Assembly: GCF_014467235.1 (NCBI RefSeq)
Contig: NZ_NKHP01000023.1
Span: 1-63,303, forward strand
DNA from: Xenorhabdus indica
Lineage (GTDB): Bacteria > Pseudomonadota > Gammaproteobacteria > Enterobacterales > Enterobacteriaceae
Length of the DNA stretch: 63,303 bases
Direction: 5' to 3'
The position numbers and the translations under genes are program-made. The notes beneath the pieces are model-generated. The model did not search any database. It saw only the letters and a program-made list of their open reading frames with translations, and was not told the DNA's origin. The first letter of the stretch is position 1. Every line of letters starts with the position of its first letter. Shown here one piece after another: positions 62,213-63,303 of this stretch.

Positions 62213-62245
62213 CCCCCAGAAGTTGATTACCGTTGCTTCTGGAGG
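62213..62245 (-). terminator. Hairpin after the NRPS gene
   Basis: A 10-bp stem with one mismatch (CCCCCAGAAG at 62213-62222, CTTCTGGAGG at 62236-62245) and a 13-base loop, 35 bases past the NRPS stop. No T-run follows on the minus strand, so it is a probable but not clear terminator. Confidence 0.45.
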
Positions 62246-62279
62246 ATCATTTAATTGTAGTCACACAGTGTGTTGAAAC

Positions 62280-63303
62280 TTATTCAGTAAATATTGATAC
62301 ACCTTGCTTAACTGAATTTTTATTAATGATTTCATCTTTAATAATGGAAGTAGCTTCAATGATATCCGAGTGAGAGTAATGTTCAATTAATTTAATCATT
62401 AAAGGATTAGTAACCCAGGCAGAAATATTATTATCCGGCATTTTGGCTACTAACTGATTTACCAATACCCCAATTTCTCCTTTGTAACTTTGATCAGTTT
62501 TTCCTGCTTTAAATAGAATAATTTTTGTATGTGTTAATTTACCACTTAAGTCGCAATTAATAATTTTATTTTCAAAAGGAATGGCTTCCAATACTTTATT
62601 TATATAAGTATCCTCAGCCCCCATCTGTTGTAGTTTTTCTGTAACAGCCTTAATGACATATGACATATCCATTTGATTTTTTACTCTTTTTAACTCCTCG
62701 GTATTTATTATTGTATCTAATAAAAATAACTCGATATCTTTTGCTCCATTCTGTTCAAGTTGAAATGCAATTTCCATCGCTAATTGTCCTCCTAATGACC
62801 ATCCTAATATTCTGATAGGTTTATCAATAGAAGTTTCAGTTAAAATCAACTCTAAATAGACTTGAGCTATTTTTTCTAATGAACTAATAGGATATTCCGT
62901 CAGCAAATTATAATTATTGATACCTATACAGTGATATACATCAGATAATTCATTAGCCAAAGAAGTATATACCTCACTACCGCAATTCGCTGCATGAACC
63001 ATAAACAATTTATCTGTTGCTGTTGATTTTGGCGTTAATTGATGAAGCAATTCACATTTAGAATGCCCATCCTCCAACCATCCTGCTAGCAAAGACACAG
63101 ATCGGTAACTAAACAATATATGCAATGGGATCTCAATCTCCATTTCACGATGAAGAGCGGCTGCCAGTTTAATCGCCAGCAGGGAGTTACCGCCGATACG
63201 GAAGAAGTTATCGTCAATCCCCACCCGTGTCAGCCCCAATACCGACTGCCAGATCAGGCACAACCGGGTTTCCAGTGCCGTGCGCGGGGCCACATACTGT
63301 TCA
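62280..63303 (-). CDS. Nonribosomal peptide synthetase, C-terminal carrier and thioesterase domains (partial)
   Basis: The frame is open to the right edge. The visible 341 residues begin Q-Y-V-A-P-R-T-A-L-E, the usual linker before a carrier domain. The T domain has the phosphopantetheine serine in F-F-R-I-G-G-N-S-L (residue 37 counted from M-A-P-R). A type-I thioesterase follows, with serine in G-W-S-L-G-G (166), aspartate in L-L-D-T (193) and a likely histidine in I-E-H-Y-S-H (305). It would release or cyclise a peptide product. The product cannot be predicted without upstream modules. Base composition drops sharply from the T domain to the thioesterase, suggesting a mosaic gene. No terminal communication domain follows, so this is the last module. 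Confidence 0.93.
   Translation of the reverse strand, partial: EQYVAPRTALETRLCLIWQSVLGLTRVGIDDNFFRIGGNSLLAIKLAAALHREMEIEIPLHILFSYRSVSLLAGWLEDGHSKCELLHQLTPKSTATDKLFMVHAANCGSEVYTSLANELSDVYHCIGINNYNLLTEYPISSLEKIAQVYLELILTETSIDKPIRILGWSLGGQLAMEIAFQLEQNGAKDIELFLLDTIINTEELKRVKNQMDMSYVIKAVTEKLQQMGAEDTYINKVLEAIPFENKIINCDLSGKLTHTKIILFKAGKTDQSYKGEIGVLVNQLVAKMPDNNISAWVTNPLMIKLIEHYSHSDIIEATSIIKDEIINKNSVKQGVSIFTE

Overview
The window reads as a chromosomal segment of a gammaproteobacterium of the Morganellaceae, most likely an insect/nematode-associated Xenorhabdus or Photorhabdus. The basis is the E. coli-like order menE-C-B-H-D ... nuoN-A, lrhA, alaA, yfbR, yfbS, yfbT, yfbV, ackA, pta, together with low-GC intergenic DNA, ERIC-like short palindromic repeats, an NRPS terminal module and a prophage edge. 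Genus placement is inferred from protein resemblance and was not checked against a database.

Layout. (1) 1-500: right end of a prophage: a tail-fibre-assembly gene, clustered arm-type repeats, and the 3' 50 bases of a tRNA-Thr(TGT) gene followed by the tRNA terminator, i.e. an attachment-site scar. (2) 0.8-9.2 kb: tyrP (tyrosine permease) with two TyrR-box-like sites, yfaZ, and the menaquinone operon menDHBCE. menF, normally the first gene, survives only as a decayed pseudogene. MenH carries an in-frame pentapeptide tandem repeat. (3) 9.2-20.2 kb: a biofilm block: pgaABCD (poly-beta-1,6-GlcNAc synthesis and export), yfiR-yfiN-yfiB (periplasmic control of a diguanylate cyclase) and a membrane EAL phosphodiesterase. 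Here polymer machinery, c-di-GMP maker and putative c-di-GMP breaker sit side by side. (4) 20.2-26.2 kb: a hipBA-like toxin-antitoxin remnant, an ascorbate-type PTS (ulaC-B-A order) without catabolic enzymes, a BCCT-family transporter, and an SDR-family protein lacking the usual catalytic Tyr. (5) 26.3-41.4 kb: complete nuoA-N operon (complex I, fused nuoCD). (6) 42.1-53.0 kb: lrhA/hexA regulator, alaA, yfbR, yfbS, yfbT/hxpA, yfbV, ackA-pta. (7) 53.1-61.7 kb: a GNAT-like protein, a CycA-like amino-acid permease and the complete astCADBE arginine-succinyltransferase operon, with a second 15-bp in-frame repeat in astA. (8) 62.3-63.3 kb: carrier (T) plus thioesterase end of a nonribosomal peptide synthetase running off the right edge.

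How it fits together. Menaquinone synthesis and NDH-1 serve respiration, ackA-pta handle overflow acetate, ast and the permease feed amino-acid catabolism, and lrhA/hexA is a known lifestyle regulator in relatives. The accessory cassettes sit between menF and nuoN, between pta and ast, and at the two edges. I found no clearly new system. The observations most worth pursuing are the menF decay, the two 15-bp coding minisatellites, the compact PGA/c-di-GMP block, the Tyr-less SDR and the composition break in the NRPS end.
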